From contig ML677373.1 of the NCBI GenBank assembly GCA_007922305.1, forward strand, positions 18,757,545 to 18,821,544: a stretch of DNA of 64,000 nucleotides. Reading direction: 5' to 3'. Shown one piece after another: positions 43,582-56,186 of this stretch. Each line of letters starts with the position of its first letter. Positions within the stretch are counted from its first letter, which is position 1. The notes below the pieces were generated by a model that worked only from the letters and a program-made list of their open reading frames with translations, did not search any database and was not told the DNA's origin. This DNA comes from Dermatemys mawii (Eukaryota; Chordata; Testudines; Dermatemydidae). Position numbers and translations under genes: made by a program.

Positions 43582-43645
43582 GCGTACTTGTGACATCAGT
43601 ATTTATATCATATGCGTACTTGTGACATCAGTATTTATATCATAT
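43582..43645 (+). repeat. Perfect 32-bp tandem duplication
   Basis: 'gcgtacttgtgacatcagta' plus 'tttatatcatat' occurs twice without a mismatch (43582-43613, 43614-43645). The lack of divergence suggests a recent event. Confidence 0.95.
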
Positions 43646-45158
43646 GAGAAAATAATTTTTTATTGTGGATAAGCCATTTTTATGTACTTACTACATAGTG
43701 AGCTTTCGCCTACTGCATTGATCGTCTATATTGAAGCATAATGCTGGAACTTTTAGTTTATCTGTTTTGGTCATTAAGACTGGCTTTATTTTGAAACATT
43801 TTGATTGTTTTTTCTTATTTTTCTACAGTTAATTGGGTTTTTCCAGCTTTTCCTGTTTTTTAACAAAATATAAAGTTGCAGTTGAAAGACCTTATTTTTT
43901 CATTCATCCTAAATAATCCCATATAATCTTATCCATTGAAGATATTATAAAATACTTTCTGTTGTTGGTGTAATTTTGTTAAGTAGTCCACATTTTTATC
44001 TGACTTCTTCAATTTCTGTGGGCTAAGTGTTATGGACTTTTATTCAGAGAGGATTTAATTACTTTGGCCTAAATCTTATATAAATTAGTAGAGTCATGTC
44101 AGAGGTGAATTTGGCCCAATATCTTTATCTTTCTAGTGCAGGATTTTTCTGACGTGCTGGGGCCCCAGATGTTCAAATCGTGTAACTAATTGCAGCTCAG
44201 CTGAAGTCAATGGATCATAGGATCTGGCCTATGTTATCTTTTCTTGACTGACTCAAACTGTCTTTGCCTGTAGTTTTTCTTCTATTTTTTACATCCTATA
44301 ATCTTTCCACTAATTCTTAGCTTCTTCAGTCATCTAGTTGTTCATAGCAGTCTTATGAGTTAGGAATTCAGTTAATTCCCTCTTGGTTTTACCCCATACC
44401 ACTACCCAGCACAAATTTTCCAGGCCCAGAATTATAATATAAGTAGCAAGACAGATCGCATTACAAAAGTATGGCCATATGTGCAACAGTGACAGGTGTT
44501 TCTTACTATGTATGCCTACTTTTAAATCTGTCAGTGAGAATATTAAAAACTGCATATAGAAATCCTTAGCCTCTTATGTTCATTGGAACTTTCCTAAAAA
44601 GTAACTTCCTGTTTAAATGCTGATACCTTAGCCCAGTTATAGTACCAGTACTTTTTTTTAGATTTCAGATGCTTTTTTCTTATGGTATGGTAAAGAACGA
44701 TAGTGAAGAAAAGCCTTCAATTAACTGGGTAGCTGTAAGTTCTCTGGGTTATTTTTTGCAGTTCTTAGTTCAGCTATGCCAAGCTTGAATATCTGTTTTT
44801 GATCATACATAATGGTGATTTGTTTAAAGTGACACCATCTATAATTCTACTGAAAACATGGTTAATAAGTATTGTTTGACAATAGAAATAGTGGTTTGTG
44901 TGTCCATTTAATTATATTGTCTTAGTGGTGGTGAAGTGCACACTGTATCCAAAATGTATACTCCAGAGGTTAATTATTATCAGTTTAGCCAATGAAAGTC
45001 ATGCAATGGTTAGTCTGCTTTTGGGTAATTTAATGATGTATCATGAACTTTAACAGAGCTTTGTGAGAACAGCATGTAGTTGTTTAGTTGTTGGAATGCT
45101 GTTTGATTTTGTTAAACTGCCTCAAAATGATACAGTTGATAACATGTAGTATTTTTAA

Positions 45159-46110
<952 letters not shown>

Positions 46111-46913
46111 TAAAATACTATTCTTAAGAAAAGATGTCTACAAAAAAAGTTTAAAGAACTGTTAACACTTAAAAGCACATTGGCATACTACAGCAGTGCT
46201 TTAAACAGCGCTGTCTGTTTAAAAGGAATATGGATAAAATGGAAAGTGAAGTGTATTGTCAATGTGATTTTGTTTCATGTGTTAAATAAAGACATCCTTT
46301 TTTAAGCTTTTATTATTTCTAATGATAAATTTGTCTTTCCTAGCTGAGCAAACTTTTGACATGGTCCTCTAAAAGCTACTATGATGAAATAAAATGGAGA
46401 TTAATTGGATTGTACTTTGAAAAAGATTTTGGTACACCTTTACCATGGTAATTTGGAAACTGGGGCTACCCACACGGCTTTTTGAAGCAATCTCTTGATG
46501 TCATAGAAGCTGTATATTTAGAGAATCATGTGAAATTTGTTTGGCCTCTTCTAAAAGGACAATTTGAAGTAATTTGTGTATGTGAATAAATGTGCTTGAC
46601 ATGGGTGTCGGGGAAATTAGCTAAGGAAAAATTATGGGAAAGAGGGTTTAAATTTACAGTAAGACAAAGAGGAGGAATTCAGTTATTGGCAGAGGAAAGT
46701 CCTTTGGAAGAATTTGCTAAGTGATCATGCTGTGTAATATACTGTCAGTGTGGTGTATTTTCATCTAAAAGTGTGGGAATATATGTGCATGATTCTCTGA
46801 GCATCAAGATGTGAATACACCATATTAATTTGCAACTTAATGTAAAGTAAAATGCTACTATCTAACTTTGAAACTGTGCAACCTCATTGAAGTCAGAAGG
46901 GTTGGACAGAGGA

Positions 46914-46999
46914 GGCCAGATCCATGGCTGGTGTAAATTGTCATAGCTCTGTTGATGTCGTTTCAGTTATGACAATTTACACAATTTGAGAGTCTGGCC
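46914..46999. repeat. Palindromic 'ggccagatcc...gtgtaaattgtcatag' element
   Basis: 'ggtgtaaattgtcatagctc' on the left is mirrored by 'agttatgacaatttacacaa' on the right, with ends 'ggccagatcc' and 'agtctggcc'. One of the clearest palindromes of this family in the window. Confidence 0.75.
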
Positions 47000-47134
47000 C
47001 AGAGAGTCTAAATAAAGACAGATGCACATATTTATTGTAGTTTTTTTTTGAAGCTACTTCAGAGGTGACTACACCTTAGGAATGTCTTATAATGCACTTT
47101 GTAAAGCGCTTTGGGATGAAAGGCATTATATGCA

Positions 47135-47218
47135 TCTTGTACTGTTGCTGTTAGTGGGGGATGGAAAGAAATATTCTCTTGTACTGTTGCTGTTATTGGG
47201 GGATGACCATATGTAGTC
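47135..47218 (+). repeat. 42-bp imperfect tandem duplication
   Basis: 'tcttgtactgttgctgtta' followed by 'gggggatg' occurs at 47135 and again at 47177. It overlaps the end of a MIR-like 3' tail ('aagcgctttgggatgaaagg'). Confidence 0.8.
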
Positions 47219-48701
47219 ATTGAAATGGGGGGAAAATGTGTGATTTAACATTGTAAAAGAGTGCTGTGTGAGTTGTAAAAAAATCTCTTTATGCTGTAGG
47301 AGCCAAATTTTGGCCTCTTTCTGGGCACAGGATTCCCATTCACTTCCCATTCAATTTTGCAGTCCAGCTCTCAAAAGTATATATAAACTGGTTAAAAGCA
47401 ATTATATTTTTATATTTTTTTCATGGTAAAGTTAGTACACGATTCTTTCAAGAAGGCAATTTTCTTTCAACTGCAATTCAAATACTACTCTTTATAAAAA
47501 GTCATTAAGCATTTTCATTTGAATATAATTGGCACTGGGTTTTGATTACTTCAGAAAATGTTGCTGTAGTTTGTAAGTGAGATTATGCAAATAATTATTT
47601 TCCTCCTATGGTAATTTCCCACTTTTTAAAAAATGAAAGCAGCACAGATTTTCACCTTTTTTGGCATTTATACATTTCTTGATTTCTTTAAAATTATTTG
47701 CTTTTAAAAAGTACTCTAGGTTGTTAAGCAGCTAATTGTGAAAATCAGCATAATTAAATAGAAGGGACGTTATAGCATTGTTAGTTGCACTGTAATGAAA
47801 GAGATAGCTATGCCAGACTCCCAAAATAAGCCAAATTAGTCGTATCACTAAAGTTATTGTCCTTATCTAAGAGGAGCATGTTTTCTGGGTCACATTCACT
47901 ACACAGTTGGATATTTCAGAATCCAGATTGTGGAATCTGTAATCATAACAGAAGCCAATACTGGAACATCATAAGTCGTTGTGGACTTTCCCCTGGAATT
48001 ATCTTGCTATCAGGCTGTTATTCAGTCCTGTAGCCTTAAAATTCCACTCATTCCTTAGGGGTATCTATTTTAACAGGAGTTCAGTGTTATTCAGTGGAAT
48101 TCACCCTGCTGGGCAGGAAATTCCCTGCACTACACATGGAATGTTTTGATGTGAGACTTCATACATACAGGCCATTGTGAATGGTTTAATTTCCAGTTGT
48201 TTGGATACTGATAAGTTTATTTCTTATATAGAAGAACATGCATCTTGACCCATTCAGATACAAGGATCCCATTTAGCTGTTGTGCTTCATAAGAAATTAA
48301 AAGACTACCTACTTTGATATTTTTTCAAGGCTTCTATGCCATGAGTGAGCTTCTATAACTCAAAAGATAAATGCATTTTTTTGGTGTTTGGCCTTAAGGT
48401 AGGTGGCATGTGGTGGTAAGAGTAGTAATAGGCATCAGTACTTGCAGACTAATTGCCTGTCAAAGTCAATGCATAAAAGCTAAAAATAGTAATGCTGATC
48501 GGCTCCCTAAAGTTGTTATTTGCACTTATGTACCGGTGGCATTCAGATTCCACTTACATTGCAAAGTATGATTTATTTTAATTTACTTAATCTCTTGGTC
48601 TCTGTAGAAAACTGGCCAAATCCCAGTGTTCTAAATATATTACGCACACCTGTTTTTTTATTTAATTTCTGCTTGAGGAAGTGGTACTGTGAAAAATAAA
48701 T

Positions 48702-48916
48702 GGGCTTAGTGGACAGAGCATTGGACTGGTACTCAGGAAGCCTGGTTTCTATTTCTAACTCTGCCACTAGACTGCTCGATTACATTGGGCAAGTCTTTTC
48801 ACTTCTGTGCCCTTTCCCCATGTATAAAATGGAAATGATGGTATTTACCTTCTTTGTAAAGTGCTTTGAGATCTACGGATGAAAAGTGCTGTATAAATGC
48901 TTGATATTATTATTAG
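48702..48916 (+). repeat. tRNA-headed MIR/CORE-SINE, plus orientation, nearly complete
   Basis: A tRNA-like head ('gggcttagtggacagagcat', A-box-like, then 'cctggtttctatttctaact', B-box-like) is followed by the core 'gggcaagtcttttcacttct', 'tgtataaaatggaaatgatg' and the 3' tail 'aagtgctttgagatc', 'gatattattattag'. This is the most complete SINE of this type in the window, so its polymerase III promoter parts can still be traced. Confidence 0.8.
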
Positions 48917-49334
48917 TTATTGCTGTAGTCTGAAATTGTTGGTGATGAAAAAGAGTCCTCTATTCAGAGAACATTATACAAATTACCAAGCTATTGTTTG
49001 TAGTACCATTGGCTTTTGTTGCATAGTATATTAGTGTTTTGTTATCCAATTACATGAACTAGTCGAGCATGCAGTGTGTTGTTCACCTCTGATAGCTACA
49101 GATGACAGAATGATTTTTAATAATTGATATGAATCTGAGTTAAATGATTGTATTCAGACCATTATTACAGATTATGAAATCAGTCTCTGACAGTTTAATA
49201 GCTGAATAGTGTCGGAACAGTAGGGAACGTATTCACCTTTAACAGTGGGATTTCTCTTGGTTTTCTGGTGTGGCAAATGAATTCTGGGCTATAGCTTCTG
49301 AGGTGGACTGTTGCCTTTCTGTGGAAACCCTGTG

Positions 49335-49740
49335 GAGAGGTTTTGCATCCATCAGTGAAGGGGTTGATTAATGCTTACTTTCAGGAGGGCAAGTTGCCAG
49401 CAGTTAAGCCCGTAGTGGTTAGGCCCATACTTAAGAAGCTATCATTTGATGTTAATATTCTTGTAAGTTACTGCCCAGTCTTGAATATTTGCTTTTTGAG
49501 GAAGGTTATTCAGACATTTTTGATGAGACAACTTTAGCTGTGACTCTTCATATTGCTTGGAGTTCCTTTCATCTGTTTTTAGAGCTTGGCATGGCACAAA
49601 GAATGCATTTTATTTCTTTGGTGGATGATCCCATTCTAGCATTGAGAACGGTCAAGTTTCTGTGCCGAGTATATTGGATCTGTCAGGTGTTTTTGATATT
49701 ATTGATCATGAGGTGTTTTGTTGAGCAGACTGGATAGGAG
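49335..49740 (+). mobile_element. L2/jockey-like LINE reverse transcriptase relic
   Basis: One frame (49343-49537) reads MHPSVKGLINAYFQEGKLPA, VKPVVVRPILKKLSFDV and then SYCPVLNICFLRKVIQ. This corresponds to the 'G--P--wK---V-PllKK-slDp---nyRPvSnl-fLsKv-E' finger region of L2/CR1-group reverse transcriptases. Further on, in other frames, 49685-49740 reads LSGVFDIIDHEV, corresponding to the 'LDLSAAFDTVDH--L' block that carries the first catalytic Asp. Frameshifts and stops show it is inactive. Confidence 0.75.
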
Positions 49741-50499
49741 GAGCTGTTCTTCAGTCGTTAACATAATTGCCCCACCAGCAGTACATTTTATGTTTTCATA
49801 ACTACTCTAATTAGAGTAAAGAAGACTTAGTCCTTTGCTTGCTTCTTTTATTCTGTCTGTCATGATGAAAGTTTCCAATTAAAATCATTGCCATTAGTTT
49901 AAGTAGTGCCATAAGCCTTTTTCTACATTCTAGGAAATATCAAGTAGAGCAGAATCAGTTAAGTGTCAAGGCAGGAAATGGTACTTGTAGTGATTGATGT
50001 GTTTATAGATGACTGAACAGTTTGCTTTGGGTTTTCTTTTATGTACTATACAAGTGATGAAATGGCTAAATATTATTTTTACTAAGGATGTTTCTGTAGA
50101 TTAGTTGGGATGACAGTAACATTTATTTTCAAGGAAAAGATGACTTAATGTTTGCTAAGCAGTGACAGTTGTATAATCATTTTTGTGTGCATATATTTTG
50201 TGGTTTAGGTTATCTATAAAGTAAATAAATTACTCTATCAATGGTGCAGTGCTTGAAGTTGTAGAATTTTTCAAGTTTTGAATACTCTGCTTTAAATTCA
50301 AATACGTTCTCTAGTAAAATAGTAAATTGGTTATTTATAGCACCTTCAAAGCAAAAATGTAGTAAATATGTGATAGTGTGATATGATAAAAAGATTTTAC
50401 CAGCATGATTAGACAGAGCTTTATTATTGATATATAGCAAAGCTTAAGATATTATATAGATTGCCCCAAAGGAGTGCAATTAAAACTTTTATCGCACAC

Positions 50500-50600
50500 T
50501 ATATTATTATTATTGTTATTCTGTACTTTGTTTGTTTGTATTGTCCAAAGACCCCCCATCGGTATAGGGTCCCCAGAGTGCAAGGCTTCAGGAGATACAA
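50500..50600. repeat. SINE-like fragment with ATT run
   Basis: 'attattattattgttattct' then 'ccccccatcggtatagggtc', 'cccagagtgcaagg' resembles the widespread 'attatta...ccccaatc.ggggccccattgtgc' repeat of reptile genomes. Family uncertain. Confidence 0.4.
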
Positions 50601-51475
50601 AATTTATAAAAAATAAATCCTTCAGAGCAATTCCATAGAATCTGAATTAAAACAAACATTGACTGTGTTAGAGAACAGGTCATTTACATAATTGGTTATA
50701 AGCAGTAAGGAGAACATTAGCAAGCTAAAACAAAAAAATCATGCTAAACAACACGCAACATCCATTAGCATTCTGTTCTCTGGAGATACCTTTAGCGCTG
50801 CATGTTAAATGGATGTTAAGCATTCTCACTGATTAATATACAGATGATAATGTGATTTCAGATTAATTTTACAGTGCATACAATTTTATATTAAATACAT
50901 CACTTTACATTAATGTAATATTAAGTTTACAGTGGGAACTGCTAGATTAGACCCCTGCACTTATGTGGGGTCCTATTGACTTCTGCCTTAAACACTGAAA
51001 TGTTGAGAGGTGCAAAAGTTGAGGCTATCTTAATAACCTTAGCTCACCAATGTTAAATATGTAGGGGGCCAGTTTTATTCATGCAACTTCACTGCAGAGA
51101 CAACTCAAGTTATAACTTGAGTCTCCCCCTACAGAACCTTTGGTTTGAGTCCGGTGTTTTTAACCTGAGGTAATAGCCCATTAGCAGGATAGGCTACAGC
51201 TCGACTGAGTACAACTCATTAGCTGCTAAAACTGTCTCTCTTTGCGGCTCAAGTCTTATTCTGGAGTATGGCTGCTCTCACTCGAGCTAGGCTTACTCAA
51301 GAGGAGTTAACTGGAGCGTAGATAACTTACATTAACTTTATAGCAAAAATGTAGCCTCAGTCATTTGGAGCTGAATGTGTGTATCTGAGGTCAGAATTGT
51401 GCCCATTGTACATTAGCCCCTTGTAGAAAATACATATTTTAAAAATAACTAATGAACTGGAATATTCCATATGTG

Positions 51476-52034
51476 TAGGGTAGGCCGGGGTGCCGGGCCG
51501 AGTGCTTTGAGCTGCAGGGCCCCGCCCAGGCCGAGCCGCGGGGCCCCGCACTCAGGCTGGAGCGCCTGGCTGAGCACGGTAAGCAGGGTGGGAGGCTTGG
51601 GGGCAGAGGCTTAAGTGGGGGGGTTCCAGGGGGGAGAGTGGTTGGGGGGGGGGGGGTATCGGGAGAGGGCAGTCAGAGAACAAAGAGCAGGGGGGCTTAG
51701 ATAGAGGGTGGGGTCCCAGGGGTGGTGGTTAGGGTGGGGGAGTCTTGGGAGGGCACAGTCAGGGAACAAAGAGCAAGGGGGCTTAGATAGGGGGTGGGGT
51801 CCTGGGGGCAGAGTGGGGGGGTCTCCAGAGGGGGCGATCAGGGAACAAGGAGCGGGGGGGAGGGTTGGATGGTGAGGGGATTCTGAGCGGGGCAGTCAGG
51901 GGGAGGGAAGTGGGTAGAGGTCGGATAGGGGACAGAGCCAGGCTGTTTGGGGAGGCACAGCCTTCCCTACCCGGGCCTTCGCACAATTTTGAACCCCAGT
52001 GTGGCCCTCGGGCCAAAAAGTTTGCCTATCCCTG
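51476..52034 (-). mobile_element. GC-rich hAT-like element (right end preserved)
   Basis: The right boundary reads 'ggccctcgggccaaaaagtt' then 'tgcctatccctg', the reverse of a hAT-type end CAGGGATAGGCAAACTTTTT. The body is G-rich on this strand, with repeated 'gggggcttagatagggggtg'- and 'cagtcagggaacaaagagca'-like units of roughly 100 bp (51661-51860). The left end is GC-rich ('gggccccgcccaggccgagc') and lacks the matching terminus, so the element is truncated or rearranged. Confidence 0.6.
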
Positions 52035-52054
52035 CTTTAGCTTAACCAGAAGCT

Positions 52055-52150
52055 GTGGGCTTGATGCAGGAATTACGGGTGAAATTGTCTGGCCTTTGTT
52101 ATGCATGTCAGACACTAGATAATCTTCCCTTAAAGTCAAAGAAATTACAA
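52055..52150 (+). mobile_element. CR1 3'-end fragment, plus orientation
   Basis: 'gatgcaggaattacgggtga', 'aattgtctggcctttgttat' and 'gtcagacactagataatc' are the 3' terminal part of a turtle-type CR1. The same piece appears reversed at 41344-41640. Confidence 0.65.
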
Positions 52151-52269
52151 GAGCAGATTTTGCTGACACAAATTGTATTGGAAAAAAAAGTTACCATGTT
52201 CAAAATTTGGCAAAGTACTAATATTGGCTTATATCATGACATTTCCCAGTTTGTCATATCTGTCAGGTA

Positions 52270-53345
52270 TTTACTGCAAGGTGGGTGTACAAATGGTTGA
52301 AAAATCAAACTCATAGAGTAATTATTAATGATTTGCTGTCACAATGAAGGACGTGTCTAGTGGGGTCCTGCAGTGGTTTGTCCTGCATCTGACATTATTC
52401 AGTATTTTTATTAATAATTTTGAGAATGGGGTGAAGAGTGTGCTTATAAATTTTGTGGACAACACCAAAGCTGAGAGGGATTGCAGGCACTTTGGACGAC
52501 AGGATTAGAATTCAAAATGATCTTATAAATTGGAGAATTGGTCTGAAATCAACAAGATGAAATTCCATAAAGACAACAGCAAAGGAAGGAATAGTGAAAT
52601 GTGCAAATACAAAATGGGGAATAATTTGCTAGGCAGTAGTACTGTAGAAAAGGATCCTAGGGTTCTAGTGGATCACAAATTGAATATGAGTCAAATATGT
52701 GATGCGGTTGTGAAAAGGCTAATATCTTCTGGGGTGTATTAACAGTAGTGCCATGTGTTAGACACGAGAGGTAATTGTCCTCCTCTGCTTGGTACTGTTG
52801 AGGCCTCTGGTAGAGTAGTGTGTTGCATTTTTGGGTGCTATGCTTTGAGAAAGATATGGAGAAATTGGAGAGAGTCTAGAAGACAGCACCAGAAATGATA
52901 AAAGGTTTAGAAAACCTGACCTATGAGGAAAGGTTAAAAAAAACTTGGCGTGTTTATTGTACGTAAGAGACTGGGGGTGGACCTAATAACAGTCTTCAAA
53001 TATGTAAAGGGCTGTTATAAAAAGTATGAAGATCAGTTGTTCTCCTTGTCCACTGAATGTAGGATAAGAAGTAATTGACATAGTCTATATGAAAATTAGC
53101 TTAGATATTGTGAAGAATTTTCTATTGTGAAGGATGCTTAAGAACTGGAATTGGTTACCAAAGGAGATTGGGAAATCTCCATCACTGGAGGTTTGTAAGA
53201 ACGGGTTAGACAAGCACCTGTTAGGGATGATCTAGGTATACTTCGTCCTTCCTCGGAGGGAAGTGGGGTGGGATAGGGTAGGGTGGGAGAATGCATTATA
53301 TGATCTTCGAGGTCTCTTAAAGCCGTATTTTTCTAAGATTCTCCG
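52270..53345 (+). mobile_element. CR1 LINE, 3' portion with decayed ORF2, plus orientation
   Basis: About 1.1 kb in CR1 order. It starts 'aatggttgaaaaatcaaact', then 'gtggggtcctgcag', then 'gaattcaaaatgatcttata', 'ggttctagtggatcacaaat', 'ctgacctatgaggaaagg', 'ctccatcactggaggtttgt', and the 3' end 'gatcttcgaggtctctt', 'tttctaagattct'. This covers the last part of the reverse transcriptase and the 3' UTR. Stops and indels show it is dead. It stops at a natural CR1 3' end (53345) and is 5' truncated, as usual for these LINEs. Confidence 0.9.
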
Positions 53346-53532
53346 AGCCTTTTCTGCCAGGGGTGAATAATTGCTCTAGGCTACCCTTTTAAATCTCCTA
53401 ACAAAATAGGAGAACTTAATTGTTGAGCAGAGATACTTTCTGAGATGCTGTCAGCCAACCTGAGTCGCACAAAGTTAAAGTTGTGTAATAAAAGGTAGCG
53501 TGTAGTATAATAATGTTTAATGACCGCATGTT

Positions 53533-53785
53533 TTGCATTTCAATAGCACCTTTCAGCCAAGATTCTCGAAGTGCTTTCCAAACATAAACTCATATGAAAC
53601 TCTGTAATCCTCACAAATACCTCTACAAAGTAATAGGTGAGGATTATCCCCATTTAATAGACAGGGAAACTGAATCAGAGAGGTTGAGTGAGTGGCCTTA
53701 TTTCACACAGGAGGTCAGTGGCACATCTGGGAATAGAATCTAGACTCTTACTCTCAATCCCTTGTTCTGTATTCCCTATGTCTTG
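53533..53785 (-). repeat. MIR/CORE-SINE relic, minus orientation
   Basis: 'caatagcacctttcagccaa', 'ttatccccatttaatagaca', 'gggaaactgaatcagagagg', 'cacaggaggtcagtggcac' and 'gggaatagaatctagactct' follow the reversed MIR order. Confidence 0.8.
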
Positions 53786-54292
53786 TTATACTGAGGTATG
53801 AAATAGCAGTTCAAATTATCAGCTTGACAGCTGGTGCTAATTACATATTTATATCATTAGAATCTGTTTTTTTAAAATTCACTAGAGTAAGTCAGGAGTT
53901 TAAATCACTTCCGTCTGCATTGACTTCTAGCTTAATTGTGTTTCTGTTTAGTAACCTAATGTCAATTTCAAGTCTTATCCTTTGATGAATAACTAAGTCA
54001 TTCAGAGTAATGCAATGCATTTGCATCTCTTTGCATTTCATTCTGTGCTCATTGGCCCATAAGGACATTATCATCTTTGTTTTCATAAACTAAATTTAAA
54101 ATATCCTGAGTAATTGTTTTTATCTTGTTAGATGGAGCGTAATTGAATAGGATCCTTGCAGATACTGTGAGCCCAGTTTTCAGACATGAGTACCTCTGTA
54201 GGAAGTCCATTTCTCACATCTTTCAGTCATGTTGATACTTAGGTGCATAAATCCCTGTTTTTTGGATGCTTATATGCTGATTTAAGCATCGT

Positions 54293-54383
54293 GGGCCAGA
54301 TCCTTAGCTGGTGCAGTTTGGCACAGCTCCATTTATATCAGTGGGATTACTTACGCTAAAGCGCTTTGCTGGATCATGGCCCA
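54293..54383. repeat. Palindromic element, ends ggccagatcc / ggatcatggcc
   Basis: The left half ('gggccagatccttagctggt', 'gcacagctccattta') belongs to the family at 46914-46999. The right half ('aaagcgctttgctggatcat', 'ggccca') belongs to the 'cagcaaagcact' family. It may be a hybrid or nested insertion. Confidence 0.55.
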
Positions 54384-54870
54384 AGTCCCTCTCCCCTACC
54401 TTTTCTTTTCTCATTCCTTTTCACAAACTGGGTCATATCATGCCATCTGTTTTTAAGCAGGCTCTCTGTTGAAAGAACACAGTATGTCCCATTAAAATTA
54501 ACTTATTTACGTATTTTGAGATGACATTTATTTTCTGTTACTTTGATGACAATGTCCAGATGACTAAAGTTTAGTCAAGGAAAATCCTGACTTCTGGTAC
54601 TGGAATTTTTACTCCTATTTTATCTCCTTCTTGTAGATAGTATATCTTTATTATGGCCCCTCACAATAAAATAATTAACAGAATTTCGGTTTGATTCTTA
54701 GAGTTTACAAGACATTCAATAAGTGTAAAAGGCAGGGTAGGATTTGAGCAATATCCTTTCACATCCTTTTTAAGGCCCTGAACCTGTGTAATTGACCACA
54801 AGAGTGGCTACTGCCATATGCTCTGCCAGTTGCAGGATTAGGATCTGAAGTGGTATTTCAGTATATGAAA

Positions 54871-55047
54871 CCAAGTATCAGAGGGTAGCCATGTTAGTCT
54901 GTATTCACAAAACAAGGAGTCTGGTGGCACCTTGAAGACTAACAGATTTATTTGGGCATAAAGGGCAAAAATCTCTCTTCTTTAGATGCATGGAGCATGC
55001 CCAAATAAATCCATTATTCTTTAATGTGCCCCGGATTCCCCGTTGTT
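54871..55047 (+). mobile_element. Short turtle-type element, fold-back form with 15-bp target duplication
   Basis: It begins with 'aagtatcagagggtagccat' and 'gttagtctgtattcac' and runs through 'ctggtggcaccttgaagact'. It then turns back: 54911-54959 and 54997-55045 are inverted copies of each other around a 37-base loop carrying 'ctttagatgcatgg'. It is flanked by 15-bp direct repeats with one mismatch (tttcagtatatgaaa 54856-54870, tttcagcatatgaaa 55048-55062), which defines the unit that inserted. Confidence 0.85.
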
Positions 55048-55466
55048 TTTCAGCATATGAAATATTCCCAAAGTATCAATGAATTGGGTTTTAAATAGAA
55101 TAAAAGTTAAACATGACAGTCAAACCAGACTTCTTAAAGCTCAGAGACTAACTATTTGAATTGGATTTCAATCACTTAAGGGTAGTTAGTTATCCTTACA
55201 ATGTATGCGTAAATACTTGGTAGTTAGCTTTACAGTTTCATTAACATCAATATTCTTTTAGTTGTTACATGAGTCACTGTTGAACTGAGTCCAATAGGTG
55301 TGTACATGTATTAATATAAAGGGCTCAGCCTATTAATTCTCAATTGCTATGGTTCTACACTGTGGCAAGATTTAATTTCCAAAAAACTTGTTTTATGTAA
55401 ACGAAAACAGAATCTTAGCTTATGAAATGTTAAGCTGTCTTTGTGTTTAAGACCTATAGAAAATGA

Positions 55467-55694
<228 letters not shown>

Positions 55695-56120
55695 TAAAAT
55701 ACTTTTGAGAAATAATCTCCTTCAGTATTTTCCAGTGCCAAAGTGGCTGTTATATTTTTCCCCATCCCTGCCATAAATGAAGCACTCTCTCAATATTCTT
55801 TTTGGTTTTCCCTTTTGGATCCAGAGACAAGAAGAAAAATATAAATCTTTCTAATTAGTGAATGTTACAGAGGTGTTAAATGTTTCAACCAAAATTTGTT
55901 GGTATTCAGATTAGCCTTATTCTGAATTTTGTTTATTGAAAAAATCGGGATTTTTAAAAACAATCAAAACTTTAATGAAAAAAAACACAAACCCAGCATT
56001 GTCCATTATTTAGAATTGATCCAGCATGGAGAAGATAGGGATACTGAATATTTTATTTACCTCTTTTGTCAAACTTTGTTTCTGTAGAAACTGTTTGACC
56101 ATTTCTACCATGCTCACTCC

Positions 56121-56186
56121 AGGCCCTGACCCAGCAAAACACTTTGCTGAAGAGAGATGTTAAGTGCTTTGTTGAATCAAGGCCTT
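56121..56186. repeat. Palindromic 'ccagcaaaacactttgctg' element
   Basis: 'aggccctgacccagcaaaac' on the left and 'gctttgttgaatcaaggcct' on the right are imperfect inverted repeats around a short centre. Confidence 0.6.
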
